A stretch of 64,000 bases of DNA from Synechococcus sp. CC9605 (GCF_000012625.1 NC_007516.1:1984001-2048000); one strand, 5' to 3'; numbered from the stretch's first letter, positions 30,752 to 41,109 are shown. The notes: generated by a model not told the origin, from the letters alone. Translations and numbers: made by a program.

Positions 30752-31990
30752 TTGAGCAAACGTTTGGGTCAAGCGACAACCCTCCAAAGAGCCTCGGGAC
30801 GACGGGGACAACAAGAGGCTCAGAAGTCGACTTTGATCCAGCGGCTGCTGCCCCTGCCTTGGCAGCTCTGGCCTGCGGAAGCTCGCCTACTGATGGGGCT
30901 GGCCGGATTCTGGAGTGTGGCAGGGCTGGTGGTGCTCGCGTCCGCAAGTTGGTGGGTGGCCCTGCGAGAAATGGGCGACGGCGGCTTTTACCTCAAGCGG
31001 CAGGCCATCTGGCTAATGGCCAGTTGGAGTTTGCTGGGCATCACGATCTCCACCAACCTTCGGCGCTGGCTGCGCTGGTCAGGCCCGGGGCTATGGATTG
31101 GCTGCCTGTTGATCGCCGCCACACTGGTGATGGGCACCACAGTGAACGGCGCCAGCCGTTGGCTGGTGCTGGGCCCACTGCAGATGCAGCCCTCGGAGCT
31201 GGTGAAACCCTTTGTGGTGCTGCAGGCCGCCAACCTGTTCGCTCCCTGGAACCGCATGAGCCTCGACCAAAAGCTGCTTTGGCTGGGGAGCTTCGGCGGG
31301 CTGTTGCTGCTGATCCTCAAGCAACCCAACCTCTCCACAGCGGCCCTGATGGGACTCACCCTCTGGATGGTGGCCATAGCGGCCGGCCTGCGCTGGCGCA
31401 GCCTGCTGGGCACCGCCCTTGCGGGATCGCTGCTGGGCACCTCCAGCATTTTGATCAATGAATATCAGCGGATCCGGGTGGTGTCGTTTCTGGATCCCTG
31501 GAACGATCCGATGGGAGATGGCTATCAGCTGGTGCAGAGCCTGCTGGCGATCGGATCGGGCGGTTGGATGGGGCAGGGCTATGGCCTCTCCACCCAAAAG
31601 CTCCAATACCTGCCGATCCAGAGCACCGATTTCATCTACGCGGTATTCGCCGAGGAATTTGGATTCGTGGGCTCGGTGCTGCTGCTGCTGTTCCTGATGC
31701 TGGTGGCCTGGGTGGGGCTGCGGGTGACCCTGCGCTGCCGAAGCAACCAGGCACGGCTTGTGGCCATCGGCTGCAGCACGATCCTGGTGGGCCAGTCGAT
31801 CCTGAACATCGCGGTCGCCTCTGGGGCGATGCCCACCACCGGTCTGCCACTGCCCTTGATCAGCTACGGCGGCAACTCGCTGATATCGAGCCTGGTGATC
31901 CTGGGCCTGCTGATCCGCTGTTCACTGGAATCCACCGGCTTGATCGGCGGGCGATCCCATGGGCTACAACGGTCGCTGGGTCGACGCTGA
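30752..31990 (+). CDS. ftsW: SEDS-family peptidoglycan polymerase, FtsW-like
   Basis: The protein has 412 residues with about ten transmembrane helices. SEDS signatures are visible: GASRWLVLGPLQMQPSELVK, KQPNLSTAAL, the large-loop region around RVVSFLDPWNDPMGDGYQLVQSLLAIGSGG, FIYAVFAEEFGFVG, and the last PTTGLPLPLISYGGNSLI. These are peptidoglycan glycosyltransferases acting with class B PBPs in division (FtsW) or elongation (RodA); FtsW is favoured by the sequence. The start is TTG at 30752, giving a ~45-residue cytoplasmic N terminus; a later start is possible. Confidence 0.9.
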   Translation: MSKRLGQATTLQRASGRRGQQEAQKSTLIQRLLPLPWQLWPAEARLLMGLAGFWSVAGLVVLASASWWVALREMGDGGFYLKRQAIWLMASWSLLGITISTNLRRWLRWSGPGLWIGCLLIAATLVMGTTVNGASRWLVLGPLQMQPSELVKPFVVLQAANLFAPWNRMSLDQKLLWLGSFGGLLLLILKQPNLSTAALMGLTLWMVAIAAGLRWRSLLGTALAGSLLGTSSILINEYQRIRVVSFLDPWNDPMGDGYQLVQSLLAIGSGGWMGQGYGLSTQKLQYLPIQSTDFIYAVFAEEFGFVGSVLLLLFLMLVAWVGLRVTLRCRSNQARLVAIGCSTILVGQSILNIAVASGAMPTTGLPLPLISYGGNSLISSLVILGLLIRCSLESTGLIGGRSHGLQRSLGRR

Positions 31991-32044
31991 GCCTGGTCTG
32001 GTGACAGGCTTGCCTGGATAGGCTTTGCACACTTAGGGGCACCT

Positions 32045-32758
32045 GTGGATCTGCTGCTGCTCTCCGATATGGCTCAGAGCAGCGAAAAGCTGCTGCAGAG
32101 CGCACTCGCGGATCCAGGTCCACTGACGCTGGCACTGGTGTTTGGTGGCGGCGCCCTCACCAGCCTTGGGCCCTGTTCCCTGTCATTGCTGCCGGTGACG
32201 CTGGCCTACCTGGCGGGCTTTGACGATGGCCAACCGGCCTGGCAGCGCAGCCTCGCCTTCTGCGGCGGCATCGTCGGTGCCTTGGTGGTGCTGGGAAGCA
32301 TCAGCGGACTGCTGGGCCGGATCTACGGCCAGGTGCCAGCACTGATCCCCACATTGGTGGCGATCCTGGCGATAGCGATGGGGCTCAACCTGCTGGGAGT
32401 GCTGCGGATTCCACTGCCCAGCGGCCCGGATCCGGAGCAATGGCGTCAGAAGGTGCCGGCCCCGCTGGCGCCGGTGGCGGCAGGACTGGCTTTCGGGCTG
32501 GCGGCCTCACCCTGCACCACCCCCGTGTTGGCGGTCCTGCTGGGCTGGATTGCCCAGAGCGGACGTCCCCTGGCAGGGGTAGCCCTGCTCAGCAGCTTCG
32601 GCATCGGCCAGGTGCTGCCCCTGTTGCTGGCGGGCACCTTTGCAGCAGCCATTCCCAAACTGCTCGCCCTGCGGGGCATCAGTCGCTGGGTGCCGCCAGC
32701 CAGCGGAGTGGTGCTGCTCACCAGCGGTCTGCTCACCCTGCTGGCCCGCTGGAGCTGA
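32045..32758 (+). CDS. ccdA: Cytochrome c biogenesis thiol-disulfide transporter CcdA
   Basis: The 237-residue membrane protein has six hydrophobic segments. The redox-active cysteines are in [12 protein letters not shown] (first helix) and [13 protein letters not shown] (fourth helix), the two-Cys arrangement of CcdA. It carries reducing equivalents across the thylakoid or plasma membrane for apocytochrome c. The start is GTG at 32045. Its stop overlaps the ccs1 start (TGATG), linking it to system II cytochrome c maturation. Confidence 0.93.
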   Translation: MDLLLLSDMAQSSEKLLQSALADPGPLTLALVFGGGALTSLGPCSLSLLPVTLAYLAGFDDGQPAWQRSLAFCGGIVGALVVLGSISGLLGRIYGQVPALIPTLVAILAIAMGLNLLGVLRIPLPSGPDPEQWRQKVPAPLAPVAAGLAFGLAASPCTTPVLAVLLGWIAQSGRPLAGVALLSSFGIGQVLPLLLAGTFAAAIPKLLALRGISRWVPPASGVVLLTSGLLTLLARWS

Positions 32759-34062
32759 TGGGGATGGCGAGCGGGATGGGCCCACTGAAACGCCTGGCCG
32801 CCTGGTTCAGCGATCTGCGGCTGGCCATCGTGCTTCTGCTGCTGATTGCTCTGGCCAGTGCCGTGGGCACCGGCATCCCCCAGGGGGATCCACCCTCGAG
32901 CTACATCGATGCCTACTCCGATACCCCCTGGCTGGGGCTGCTCCACGGCGAGCAGGTGCTGCAGTTGCAGCTCGATCATGTGTATTCCAGCGGCTGGTTT
33001 CTGGCCCTACTGGCCTGGCTGGGGCTCGCCCTGATCCTCTGCAGTTGGCGCCGTCAGTGGCCAGCACTGATGGCGGCCCGGCGCTGGATCGACTACCGCA
33101 CCACACGCCAGCTGAGCAAATTGGCCATCGCCGAAAGCCAGCCCTGCCCCGACACGAGCCAGGGGCTGACGCAGCTGGAGACGGTGCTGCGGGCCAGCGG
33201 CTGGCAGGTGCAACGCAAGCCCCAGCGGTTGGCGGCCCGACGAGGCGCCATCGGCCGGGTGGGGCCCCTCTTGGTGCACACCGGCCTGGTGCTGCTGATG
33301 CTGGGCGCCGCCTGGGGCGCCCTGGCGGGGAACCGCCTTGAGCGATTCCTGGCCCCCGGCCGCAGCCTCGATCTGCTGGATCGTGATGGCACCAGTCAGC
33401 TGACGATCACCCTGGACCGCTTCGCCATTGATCGGGACCCGGCGGGCCGAACGGAACAGTTCCGCTCAGCTCTGAAGCTGCAGGGACCCAACCAAAGCTT
33501 GGATGCTGAAATCAGCGTCAATCACCCGCTGCGGCACCGGGGCATTACCGTTTACCAGGCCGATTGGTCGCTCGCGACAATCAGCCTGCAGATCGGACGC
33601 AGCCCCGTGCTGGAGCTGCCCTTGCAGACCTATCCGGAGCTGGGCGATCAGATCTGGGGTCTGGTGCTGCCGACCCGCCCCGATGGAACAGAACCAGTGT
33701 TTCTAAGCCTGGAGAGCGAACAGGGTCCCGCCACAGTGTTCGATGCCGACGGCCAGCAGCTCGCCCGGCTGCGACCGGGTGGACCCTCAGCAGAAGTCAA
33801 AGGCTTGCCGATGCGGGTCGATGCGGTGCTGCCGGCGAGCGGGCTGCTGCTCAAACGGGATCCTGGGGTCCCGCTGGTGTACCTGGGCTTCGCAGTGCTG
33901 CTTGTGGGCGGTGGGTTGAGCCTCGTGGCCACCCGGCAGCTGTGGGCCATAGCTGCCGATGGAACCCTCAGCGTGGGTGGCCTCTGCAACCGCAACCTTG
34001 CCGCCTTCGCCACTGAATTGCCTCAGTTGCTGCAGCAGGTGGTGGTCGATCAGCAGGGCTGA
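32758..34062 (+). CDS. ccs1: Cytochrome c biogenesis protein Ccs1/ResB
   Basis: The 434-residue component of system II heme delivery (CcsB/ResB in other nomenclature) has an N-terminal pair of helices ([24 protein letters not shown]), a third near residues 160-185 ([14 protein letters not shown]), a large lumenal domain and a last helix near residue 370 ([16 protein letters not shown]). Conserved elements include FSDLRLAI and [15 protein letters not shown]. It is translated with ccdA and overlaps the convergent queF by 13 nt. The CcsA partner is not in this window. Confidence 0.94.
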   Translation: MGMASGMGPLKRLAAWFSDLRLAIVLLLLIALASAVGTGIPQGDPPSSYIDAYSDTPWLGLLHGEQVLQLQLDHVYSSGWFLALLAWLGLALILCSWRRQWPALMAARRWIDYRTTRQLSKLAIAESQPCPDTSQGLTQLETVLRASGWQVQRKPQRLAARRGAIGRVGPLLVHTGLVLLMLGAAWGALAGNRLERFLAPGRSLDLLDRDGTSQLTITLDRFAIDRDPAGRTEQFRSALKLQGPNQSLDAEISVNHPLRHRGITVYQADWSLATISLQIGRSPVLELPLQTYPELGDQIWGLVLPTRPDGTEPVFLSLESEQGPATVFDADGQQLARLRPGGPSAEVKGLPMRVDAVLPASGLLLKRDPGVPLVYLGFAVLLVGGGLSLVATRQLWAIAADGTLSVGGLCNRNLAAFATELPQLLQQVVVDQQG

Positions 34063-34439
34063 CGGGTGCCGTGACTCACTCGTACCACGGTGTGCACGTT
34101 GCCGCGGGGGTTGAAATCGGCTTCCAGCTGCATCCACACCGGATCAGTAGCCGCCACCAGATCGTCAAGGATACGGTTGGTGACCTCCTCATGGGAGATT
34201 GACTGATCGCGGTAGCTGTTCACATACAGCTTGATCGCCTTCAGCTCCACCACCCGCGGCCCGGGTTGATAAATCATGCGCAGCACCGCGAAATCGGGAT
34301 AGCCGGAGAAGGGGCATTTGCAGGTGAATTCCGGCAGCTCGATCGACACCTCATAGGGGCGCCCAGGCCGGGGGTTGTCGAAGCAGATCAGCTCGGCTTC
34401 TGCGATGGCGCGTTCGCCGTAGAGGGGGGTCTGGGTCAA
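34050..34439 (-). CDS. queF: NADPH-dependent 7-cyano-7-deazaguanine reductase
   Basis: The enzyme reduces preQ0 to preQ1 in queuosine biosynthesis. It is a short (unimodular) QueF of about 129 residues. The catalytic Cys is in [14 protein letters not shown] with the conserved Asp, and LKLYxxSYR-type sequence ([19 protein letters not shown]) follows. The start TTG at 34439 (TQTPLYGER) agrees with the family N terminus. The longer frame to 34583 runs antisense into glnB and is not credible. It shares its upstream region with the divergent glnB. Confidence 0.92.
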   Translation of the reverse strand: MTQTPLYGERAIAEAELICFDNPRPGRPYEVSIELPEFTCKCPFSGYPDFAVLRMIYQPGPRVVELKAIKLYVNSYRDQSISHEEVTNRILDDLVAATDPVWMQLEADFNPRGNVHTVVRVSHGTRQPC

Positions 34440-34543
34440 AGGGCTGAGGGATCCAGTTCTGATCCGCGACCCTAGGAAGTCAAGCTTCGGCAGCGTTCTG
34501 TAACAGCCGCCACGCACGGCTCCGAGAACCGGGGCATCCTTGA

Positions 34544-34903
<360 letters not shown>

Positions 34904-34924
34904 GTCTGTAACGCCAGAACAGCC

Positions 34925-35828
34925 CTATCCGCCGCGACGTTCTCCAAGCCTGAGCGGATTGAAACCAATGGAGATGCCGAATTCCTCGGCGAATTCCACC
35001 ACCCGACACCAGGCCCGGTCCCCATCAGTTCCGGGCCGAAGAATTCCCCGAAGAATCACCGGGGCTGAGCCGCTCTGGAGCGACATCTCAAACAGCGGCC
35101 AACCCACCTCAGCCTGAACACCTTCCTTACGAAAGGTGGGGCTAACATCCATGGCTCCGATGAGAACCCTGCGGTGGCTTGCATCCCAGGCGAACGGCAG
35201 CTCATAACGCTCCAGCAGATTGGACGCCAAGGCCCAGGAGCGGCCAAGGCATCCAACTGAACCGAGAGCTCACGGCCTCGGGCCTGAATGGTGGTGGTGC
35301 CCCGGAAGGCAAGCAGGTCCTGCTCAAACAAAACAGCGCATCCGACTTCCGCATCAGGGCCTGAATGCGATGCCGCAGCTGCTCTCCTCCGTCGGTGGCA
35401 CCGTTCTTGGACAGCTGAAGCAGATCCCAGCGCTCCCCCGTCCCGCCCCAGATCACCGGTCCGTAGTTGTCGTGCATCCAACGACCATCGCGGTTGGTGG
35501 CTGCTTCGGCATTGGTCATCACCCGCTCCACCGTGATCTGATCCGCGCCCCAGCCCCAGCTGCGGGCAACGGCAGCGGCCTCGGCACAGAGGCTGTTGAG
35601 TTGGGAATCCGTTAGGGGCTGTGTCCATGGATCGGGCACACCGCCCATGCAGGCACAGGAGAGCGCAACGCTGTTGCGGTTGCGGCCGTAGGTGTGAGCC
35701 AGCAGATCCACGTTGTAATCATGCAACCGGTGCACACGGCCATCACCGCTGATGATCGAGTGATAGTGCCCAGGGCGGATCCAGTCGTAGGGCGTTGCAG
35801 TCCAGTGCAGGTAGAGCGTCGGGGTCAT
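34925..35828 (-). pseudogene. N-acetylmuramoyl-L-alanine amidase-like gene broken by two frameshifts
   Basis: Coding-quality sequence runs through three minus-strand frames in turn. From ATG at 35828 it reads TPTLYLHWTATPYDW and onward, with RHRIQAL near the first break (about 35355-35360). It then continues as AEVGCAVLFEQDLLAF and LSVQLDAL to about 35245-35251. It then resumes as ASNLLERYELPFAWDASH to the stop at 34925. Each break is explained by one missing base; a CCC shortened to CC is likely at the second. The N-terminal domain (LHWTAT, histidines, MHDNYGPVIWGGTGERWD) suggests a peptidoglycan amidase. It could be a real pseudogene or two sequencing deletions. Confidence 0.75.
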
Positions 35829-35935
35829 GGCCCAAGGATGGCGACAATCCAGAGGTCGAACGACAGCACAGGGGCTCTCTCAGGCGCGCGGAGGCGGCCC
35901 CATAGATTTGTTGGGTTGTTCAACCGAGCGCGCCG

Positions 35936-37231
35936 GTGATTGAGCGTTACACCCTTCCTGAGATGGGAGCCGTCTGGAGTGAGCAGGCGAAATTCCAGAG
36001 CTGGCTTGATGTGGAGATCGCTGCCACCGAAGCCAACTGCAGGCTCGGCCGCGTGCCCCAAGAGGCCCTCGACACCATCAAGTCGAAGGCCAGCTTCGAG
36101 GTGGAGCGCATCCTCGAAATCGAAGCCGAGGTGCGCCACGACGTGATCGCCTTCCTCACCAACGTGAGTGAGCAGGTGGGTGATGCCGGGCGCCACATCC
36201 ATGTGGGCATGACCAGCAGCGACGTGCTGGACACCGGCGTGGCCCTGCAGCTGAAGCGTTCCGTGGCCCTGCTGCGCACCGAACTCGATGCCCTGGCCGA
36301 GGCTCTGCGCGACCTGGCCCGAGCCCACAAAGGCACCGAAATGATCGGCCGCTCCCATGCCATCCACGGCGAACCGATCACCTTCGGGTTCAAGGTGGCT
36401 GGCTGGCTGGCGGAAACCGAACGCAACCGGATTCGATTGGATCGGCTCGAGCAGGATGTGGCGGTGGGCCAGGTGAGCGGTGCCATGGGCACCTATGCCA
36501 ACACCGATCCCCAGGTGGAAGCCATTGCCTGCGAGATCCTCGGTCTCACCCCCGATACCGCCAGCACCCAAGTGATCTCCCGCGATCGCCATGCCGACTA
36601 CGTGCAGACCCTCGCCCTGGTGGGCGCCTCCCTGGAGCGCTTCTCCACCGAGATCCGCAACCTCCAGCGCACCGACGTGCTGGAAGTGGAGGAAAACTTC
36701 GCCAAGGGCCAGAAGGGCAGCTCCGCCATGCCCCACAAACGAAATCCGATCCGCAGTGAACGGATCAGCGGTCTGGCCCGGGTTCTGCGCAGCTACACCA
36801 TTGCTGCCCTTGAGAACGTGGCCCTCTGGCACGAGCGCGACATCAGCCACAGCTCCACGGAGCGAATGATGCTTCCCGATTGCTCAGTCACCCTGCACTT
36901 CATGCTGCGGGAAATGACCAGCGTGGTGAAGGGTCTTGGGATCTACCCCGAGAACATGCGACGCAACATGAATGTGTATGGCGGCGTGGTGTTCAGCCAG
37001 CGGGTGTTACTCGCTCTTGTGGGCACCGGCATGAGCCGAGAGGAGGCTTACCGAGTCGTTCAACGCAACGCCCACACGGCCTGGAACACCGCCGGCGGCG
37101 ACTTCCGCGCCAACCTTGAAGCGGATGGCGATGTCACCAGCCGGTTGTCGGCAGCCGAACTGGCCGACTGCTTCAGCACCGCATTGCACCAGGAGAATCT
37201 GGGCGTGATCTGGGACCGACTGGGGATTTAA
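35936..37231 (+). CDS. purB: Adenylosuccinate lyase
   Basis: The 431-residue fumarase-superfamily enzyme of purine synthesis cleaves SAICAR and adenylosuccinate. The start codon is GTG at 35936. Conserved segments are MTSSDVLDTG, GRSHAIHGEP with the catalytic His, the AMGTYAN turn, and the signature loop KGSSAMPHKRNPIRSE with the catalytic Ser. The stop abuts the stop of the convergent export gene with no base between. Confidence 0.97.
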   Translation: MIERYTLPEMGAVWSEQAKFQSWLDVEIAATEANCRLGRVPQEALDTIKSKASFEVERILEIEAEVRHDVIAFLTNVSEQVGDAGRHIHVGMTSSDVLDTGVALQLKRSVALLRTELDALAEALRDLARAHKGTEMIGRSHAIHGEPITFGFKVAGWLAETERNRIRLDRLEQDVAVGQVSGAMGTYANTDPQVEAIACEILGLTPDTASTQVISRDRHADYVQTLALVGASLERFSTEIRNLQRTDVLEVEENFAKGQKGSSAMPHKRNPIRSERISGLARVLRSYTIAALENVALWHERDISHSSTERMMLPDCSVTLHFMLREMTSVVKGLGIYPENMRRNMNVYGGVVFSQRVLLALVGTGMSREEAYRVVQRNAHTAWNTAGGDFRANLEADGDVTSRLSAAELADCFSTALHQENLGVIWDRLGI

Positions 37232-38500
37232 TCAACGGCCGACATTCGACGGCATTGGCAAACCAAGTAAGCGGTACACCGAGACCGCATCCACAACCGG
37301 CTCAAACGGCAGCATGGCGTCGGTCATCGTGTCGGTGACCTTGGTGAAGGTGTTGCGGTCCACCACCACGACGTCGCCATTGCGCAGGGGCGGATTGTTG
37401 GCACTACTGAGGACAGCATTGGGCTCGTAGCGCAACTGCTTCACCGTGGGGCGTCCCTTTCGATCAATGCGGATCAGGTTCACGCGCTTCACACTGCCGC
37501 GTCGGGTGACTCCTCCGGAGGCAAGGATCGCGCTAGATAAAGGTGCATTCGAACCGATTTGGACCACGCCTGGGGCTAAAACCTCACCAACAACTTGCAC
37601 ATTGATTGCCGCCGGGGCGAAGTTCGAAGCAGAAGCTGTCAACAAGTCCAGATTGGTAGCTGTTTTCGCCTTGTGCACTCTGATGCTGTCGCCGTCATAG
37701 ATCAGAGGATTCGGGGCAAAACCTCCCTCCTTCAAAACGGTCAGATAGTCGAAAATGAAGCTCTGAGTTTGACCACCAGGGGCGGGAGAGGGGCGCAGCA
37801 GTTCCAATCGGCCCAGATCACCAGTCGCTGAAAGTCCGCCAGCTTTTTGAATCACATCCACCATGGTCGGCCAGCCGCCGCCATCGCTTCCAACACTTAC
37901 ATCAGAGAGATCGCTCGTCGAACCCAGGGATGCATCACCGTTGACAGGCAAAGTGAAAACACCTGGGCGAGCGACCTCGCCCGTGACCGTGACCCGAACC
38001 GGACGCTGTTTCACAAGGTCCAGGTAGACCAACGGTCGCCGCAGAAATCGGCTGTAACCGTCAGTAATACGTTGACGCGCTTCCTCAAGCGTCAATCCCC
38101 AAACTTCAACCGTTCCCAGTCGCGGCAGGTTGATGGTGCCATCGCTCAACACCTGAACCTCAGCCTCGTAACCATCGATCTTGAACACTGAGGTCACCAG
38201 CTGATCCCCAGGAGCAAGGCGATAGCGGTAACCCCTCGGAGGCAGGCCAGGAGTGGTTGGGAGCGGGGGCGGTGCCTGCAGCGCCAAGGTGGGCTGGGCC
38301 TCCACCTCCCACTCCATTGGGGCGGTCAACTTCGACTTCCGATTGCGCTTGGGCCAGTTCCTTGCAATCGATTCGTTCGTCTTAAGCCAGTTGATCCGCT
38401 CTTCAGCCCGAAGGCCTTCACCAAAAACCCCTGAGATCGAACAAAGAACTGCTGCTGCAACACCTGCGGTGAGACCTGTCTTTGTAAGGGGCATAACCAT
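37232..38500 (-). CDS. Polysaccharide export outer-membrane protein (OPX/Wza-KpsD-like, SLBB domains)
   Basis: The protein has 422 residues with an N-terminal signal sequence (LTAGVAAAVLCSISGVFG) but no clear lipobox. The Poly_export domain is YRLAPGDQLVTSVFKIDGYEAEVQVLSDGTINLPRLG. SLBB beta-grasp repeats follow (VTVTGEVARPGVFTLP and VQVVGEVLAPGVVQIG), with GDSIRVHKA and GDVVVVDRNTFT. OPX proteins form the outer-membrane exit of capsule export machines. It starts the capsule locus and is divergent from the acyltransferase gene. The matching ABC transporter (KpsMT) and PCP (KpsE) are not in the window. Confidence 0.92.
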   Translation of the reverse strand: MVMPLTKTGLTAGVAAAVLCSISGVFGEGLRAEERINWLKTNESIARNWPKRNRKSKLTAPMEWEVEAQPTLALQAPPPLPTTPGLPPRGYRYRLAPGDQLVTSVFKIDGYEAEVQVLSDGTINLPRLGTVEVWGLTLEEARQRITDGYSRFLRRPLVYLDLVKQRPVRVTVTGEVARPGVFTLPVNGDASLGSTSDLSDVSVGSDGGGWPTMVDVIQKAGGLSATGDLGRLELLRPSPAPGGQTQSFIFDYLTVLKEGGFAPNPLIYDGDSIRVHKAKTATNLDLLTASASNFAPAAINVQVVGEVLAPGVVQIGSNAPLSSAILASGGVTRRGSVKRVNLIRIDRKGRPTVKQLRYEPNAVLSSANNPPLRNGDVVVVDRNTFTKVTDTMTDAMLPFEPVVDAVSVYRLLGLPMPSNVGR

Positions 38501-38569
38501 GGGTGGAACTCAGTCAGCAGCCAAATGGACGACAATCTTCCCGCATAATGCGATCCAGGGATATGGACC

Positions 38570-39508
38570 ATGACGCAGACCGGACCATCAGCGCAGAGTG
38601 ACGTCCTGCTTCCTCACGGTTGGCGAGACGCCAATCACACGAGCAGCATGTTGTTCCGCCTCGACGGTCTAGAGCTTCATCTGATCCCCGGAGAAAAATT
38701 TAAAGTCGTCGCAGATGCCGTTGGCACACTGCGGGAATCCACCTACCGCCAACAGCTCTCCGGGTCAGGCAACACCCGGGACCTCGATGGCCGCGACTCG
38801 GCTTATGACCATCTGATCCTGTTGGAGCCCAGCAGCGGAGCCCTCGCCGGGTCCGCCCGGTTGCAATTCGTTCCTCAATTCATGGCCGCCGAGGAGCTCC
38901 CTGGTAGCCAACAGTCCTACCTGGAGCACGTCTATCCCGGCATCAAAGCGACGCTGGCGCAGCAAACACATCACGTGGAGATCGGTCGGGTTGCTCTAGC
39001 CCCACGATTTCAGCGCCAACCGCACTCTCTGATGGCTTTGTTCCGCGGAGGCCTCCTGATCGCAGCCCACTCGGGATTCAGCATCCTGCACGGATTGGTC
39101 TCTTACAACCACTTCGCCCACAGCGATGCCGTCAATGCAGCCTTTCTCAGTGCGTTGATGCGCCCTCCTTATCGCAGAACGAGCCCGGCATTACCGCCAC
39201 CACGACACCCGATCAACGCCATCCAGCCACGTAACACCCCCCACCCGATCAGCAACGTTCAGGCATTAGAGCTGGCTATCCGACAGGACCACAGCGAAGA
39301 CTTCCGTCTTCCTGTGCTGTTGCGCCAGTATTTCAACCTGATGGAAGCCAAGGTCTGCGACCTCTCCTTGGCACGGGATTTCAACCAGATCACGGAAATT
39401 TTGATGGCCGCCGATCTCTCACGCTTGCCGAAGGATCGCCTGGCCTTCTTCATCGACGTTGATCATCAACCCGTCTACCAGCAATTCAGCTGGTACCGAG
39501 GCAAGTGA
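38570..39508 (+). CDS. GNAT-type N-acyltransferase-like protein
   Basis: The protein has 312 residues. The central region resembles acyl-ACP-dependent GNAT N-acyltransferases (OlsB-like/autoinducer-synthase-like fold). It has DHLILLEPSSGALAGSARL for the core beta-strands, VEIGRVALAPRFQR for the acyl-donor-binding strand, and a C-terminal half with YFNLMEAKVCDLSLARDFN. It heads a plus-strand run GNAT - ACP - ketosynthase, so an acyl-ACP substrate from the next genes is likely (inference). It is divergent from the export-protein gene. Confidence 0.65.
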   Translation: MTQTGPSAQSDVLLPHGWRDANHTSSMLFRLDGLELHLIPGEKFKVVADAVGTLRESTYRQQLSGSGNTRDLDGRDSAYDHLILLEPSSGALAGSARLQFVPQFMAAEELPGSQQSYLEHVYPGIKATLAQQTHHVEIGRVALAPRFQRQPHSLMALFRGGLLIAAHSGFSILHGLVSYNHFAHSDAVNAAFLSALMRPPYRRTSPALPPPRHPINAIQPRNTPHPISNVQALELAIRQDHSEDFRLPVLLRQYFNLMEAKVCDLSLARDFNQITEILMAADLSRLPKDRLAFFIDVDHQPVYQQFSWYRGK

Positions 39509-39553
39509 TAAACGAAGCGGCACTGGTACTTTGGCTGGATCAAAAGGTTGGTG

Positions 39554-39838
39554 GTGTTGAGAGAGGGATCTCCCGATAAGCAAGAGCTAGAGGGCCGCCT
39601 CGTCGAGATCCTGCATCGCATTTCCGGCGCCGACCCTGCAGCGATCACCCCGGATGCCCGTCTGATGGAAGACATCGGAATTGATTCCTTGGGGTTTTAC
39701 GAAATCCTGATCGAGGCCGACACCTGTTTCGGTATTCGTATCCAGGAGGAGCAACTCCTGCAATTCAAGACGGTGGGTGATATTCAGAACCATCTGGCAT
39801 CGCTCGATATCGATCCCCCCAACGCCCAAACCGCCTAA
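39554..39838 (+). CDS. Acyl carrier protein, dedicated (second ACP)
   Basis: The protein has about 94 residues. The phosphopantetheine attachment site is S45 in DIGIDSLGFYEIL. It is longer and less acidic than FabI-pathway AcpP and lies outside the fab cluster, so it is probably specific to this locus. Several overlapping start codons exist (TTG 39548, GTG 39551, GTG 39554). The last is favoured because AAAGG lies 6 nt upstream. It ends 2 nt before the ketosynthase start, implying co-translation. Confidence 0.85.
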   Translation: MLREGSPDKQELEGRLVEILHRISGADPAAITPDARLMEDIGIDSLGFYEILIEADTCFGIRIQEEQLLQFKTVGDIQNHLASLDIDPPNAQTA

Positions 39839-39840
39839 CC

Positions 39841-41109
39841 ATGGCAGTACGGCAGCACATCTCCCAGCGGGTCTCGATCGTGGGCTGGGGTTCCGTATCA
39901 CCCCTGGGCTGTGACGCCGAATCAACCTGGGAAAGCGTCCTGGCGGAGCGCTCCGGCATCAGCTCCCTGACGGCAGACTGGAGCAAAGATCTACCGGTAC
40001 GCATTTCTGGATGCGTGCCCGTTGCCGCCACCCAATCCCTTGAGCCTCTGCTGCAACGGCGCTCTGACCGCTGCGCACAACTGGGTTTGCTGGCTGCTCG
40101 AAAGGCCTGGGCCATGGCCTCAGCAGCCATCGGAAGCATTGACCCAGCCCGAGTTGCTGTGGTGCTGGGGACCGGGATCGGCGGACTCCACACCATGCAT
40201 GAACAGCACAATCAGCTGACCCACGGAGGGCCGGCACGGGTCAATCCACTCACCGTGCCAATGCTGATCCCTGATGCGGCTTCTGGCCAAGTAGCCATCG
40301 ACCTAGGCCTTCACGGAGGTGCGCACACCCCAGTCTCGGCCTGCGCGTCGGGAGCTGAGGCAATGATGCTGGCCCAGATGCTGCTCAACGACAAGCGTGC
40401 CGATCTCGTGCTGGCCGGCGGCACCGAAGCACCCGTGAACCGGCTTGGGCTTGTCGGCTTCTCGGCCATGAGGGCTCTCTCCTGCAGAAACGATGCCCCT
40501 GAGCAGGCGTCCCGGCCTTACGGCAAAGACCGTGACGGGTTCGTGCTTTCGGAAGGAGCAGGAGTCCTAGCGATGATGCGAGAGGAAGACACCCCAAGAG
40601 GTTCAGCTCTTGGCTGGCAACTCGCCTGCGGCAGCAGCAGCGACGGCCATCACATCGTGGCACCAGAACCCCAAGGGATCCAGGCGAGTCGAGCCATTGA
40701 AGATGCTCTCAATCGTGCCGGAATTGAACCGCGGGATCTGTGCGCCGTTCAGGCCCACGCCACCGGCACCGTTCTGGGTGACCTCGCTGAAGCACGCTCC
40801 CTCCGAAGGAGTCTCGGACATGCCGCTGACCACCTCCCCGTGTTTGCACCCAAGGGACAACTCGGGCATTTACTGGGAGCAGCAGGAGCGGTTGAGGCAA
40901 TCATTGGGATTCAAGCCCTTCACAAAGGAATACTTCCAAGAACGATCAATTCAGACCCTCTAGATCCAGAAATCAACATCAATGTAACGACAGAAAAGCC
41001 TGTCAAATTAAAAAATACAAGCAAAGAACAATTTATGCTGAAAAATTCATTTGGATTTGGTGGTCACAATATCAGCATTGTTCTTTCCTCGAGCAGTAAA
41101 AATCTATAA
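39841..41109 (+). CDS. Beta-ketoacyl-ACP synthase (FabF/KAS II-like), dedicated
   Basis: The 422-residue thiolase-fold condensing enzyme has the complete Cys-His-His triad: C168 (VSACASGAEAM), H306 (QAHATGTVLGD) and H343 (KGQLGHLLGAAGAVE), plus the C-terminal NSFGFGGHN. It should elongate acyl chains on the adjacent ACP. It is divergent from housekeeping FabF. The last ~45 residues, from about 40,970, are encoded by sharply AT-rich DNA unlike the first 375, marking a recombination boundary inside the gene. Its 3' end overlaps the convergent acyltransferase gene by 38 nt. Confidence 0.88.
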   Translation: MAVRQHISQRVSIVGWGSVSPLGCDAESTWESVLAERSGISSLTADWSKDLPVRISGCVPVAATQSLEPLLQRRSDRCAQLGLLAARKAWAMASAAIGSIDPARVAVVLGTGIGGLHTMHEQHNQLTHGGPARVNPLTVPMLIPDAASGQVAIDLGLHGGAHTPVSACASGAEAMMLAQMLLNDKRADLVLAGGTEAPVNRLGLVGFSAMRALSCRNDAPEQASRPYGKDRDGFVLSEGAGVLAMMREEDTPRGSALGWQLACGSSSDGHHIVAPEPQGIQASRAIEDALNRAGIEPRDLCAVQAHATGTVLGDLAEARSLRRSLGHAADHLPVFAPKGQLGHLLGAAGAVEAIIGIQALHKGILPRTINSDPLDPEININVTTEKPVKLKNTSKEQFMLKNSFGFGGHNISIVLSSSSKNL

